A DNA stretch of 64,000 nt from Nannochloropsis oceanica (Eukaryota; Sar; Eustigmatophyceae; Eustigmatales; Monodopsidaceae), in contig CP038130.1 in NCBI GenBank assembly GCA_004519485.1, positions 248,001 to 312,000 of the forward strand. Reading direction: 5' to 3'. The stretch's first letter is position 1, and every line of letters begins with the position of its first letter. Positions 63,948 through 64,000 of the stretch are shown piece after piece. The notes under the pieces were generated by a model that worked only from the letters and a program-made list of their open reading frames with translations, had not been told where the DNA came from and ran no database searches. The position numbers and the translations under genes are program-made.

Positions 63948-64000
63948 GATGTCCGCTCCTGTGGGTGGGGATGGAGGAAGGGAGGAAGGGGAGTGAGGTC

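Overview
The window is nuclear DNA of a photosynthetic stramenopile (heterokont) alga, most likely a eustigmatophyte such as Nannochloropsis/Microchloropsis. The assignment is inference. It rests on compact spliced genes with short GT-AG introns, on two proteins with a signal peptide followed by an ASAFAP-like plastid junction (TTA^FTAT in the quinone reductase, TLA^YLP in the ketoacyl synthase), on PTPAP-type tails, and on introns full of GGGA/CCCT tracts. No organelle gene, rRNA, virus-like element, transposon or CRISPR array was seen.

Layout, left to right: ornithine carbamoyltransferase (-, cut by the left edge); a poorly resolved stretch; a PPM/PP2C phosphatase (-); phosphatidylinositol synthase (+); glutathionyl-hydroquinone reductase (-, five exons, plastid); a secreted papain-type protease (-, seven exons) divergent from a disordered basic/acidic protein (+); a large Q/S/G-rich coiled-coil protein (-) divergent from ribosomal protein bL33 (+, four exons); UFL1 (-); tRNA-Val(UAC) (+); gamma-carbonic-anhydrase-like protein (+) convergent with an intronless 1,883-residue armadillo-repeat protein (-); UDP-rhamnose-type epimerase/reductase (+); ISCA1 (-); DRG-family GTPase (-, eight exons, one GC-AG intron) divergent from a type II peroxiredoxin (+); UDP-glucuronate decarboxylase (+); a small secreted protein (-); plastid beta-ketoacyl-ACP synthase II (+); a FadE-type acyl-CoA dehydrogenase (-); an intronless 2,324-residue chorein/BLTP-like lipid-transfer protein (+); and a DOT1-fold methyltransferase (-, right edge).

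Most genes are housekeeping and are not organised in operons. Loose themes are fatty-acid synthesis (KAS II) beside fatty-acid oxidation (FadE), phospholipid synthesis and transfer (PIS, BLTP-like), nucleotide-sugar conversion (UER, UXS), mitochondrial functions (OTC, ISCA1, gamma-CA, peroxiredoxin) and protein modification or turnover (UFL1, PP2C, papain protease).

The most unusual signals are structural. Many introns start with a GGGAGGG tract and end with a CCCTCCC tract, so their ends could pair. Short diverged copies of exon ends sit beside three genes, in introns or just past a stop codon. A diverged head-to-tail duplication of about 158 bp lies in one intergenic region. Exon boundaries were set by eye from splice motifs and protein-family knowledge; where the summed exon lengths keep the frame I treat the model as firm.
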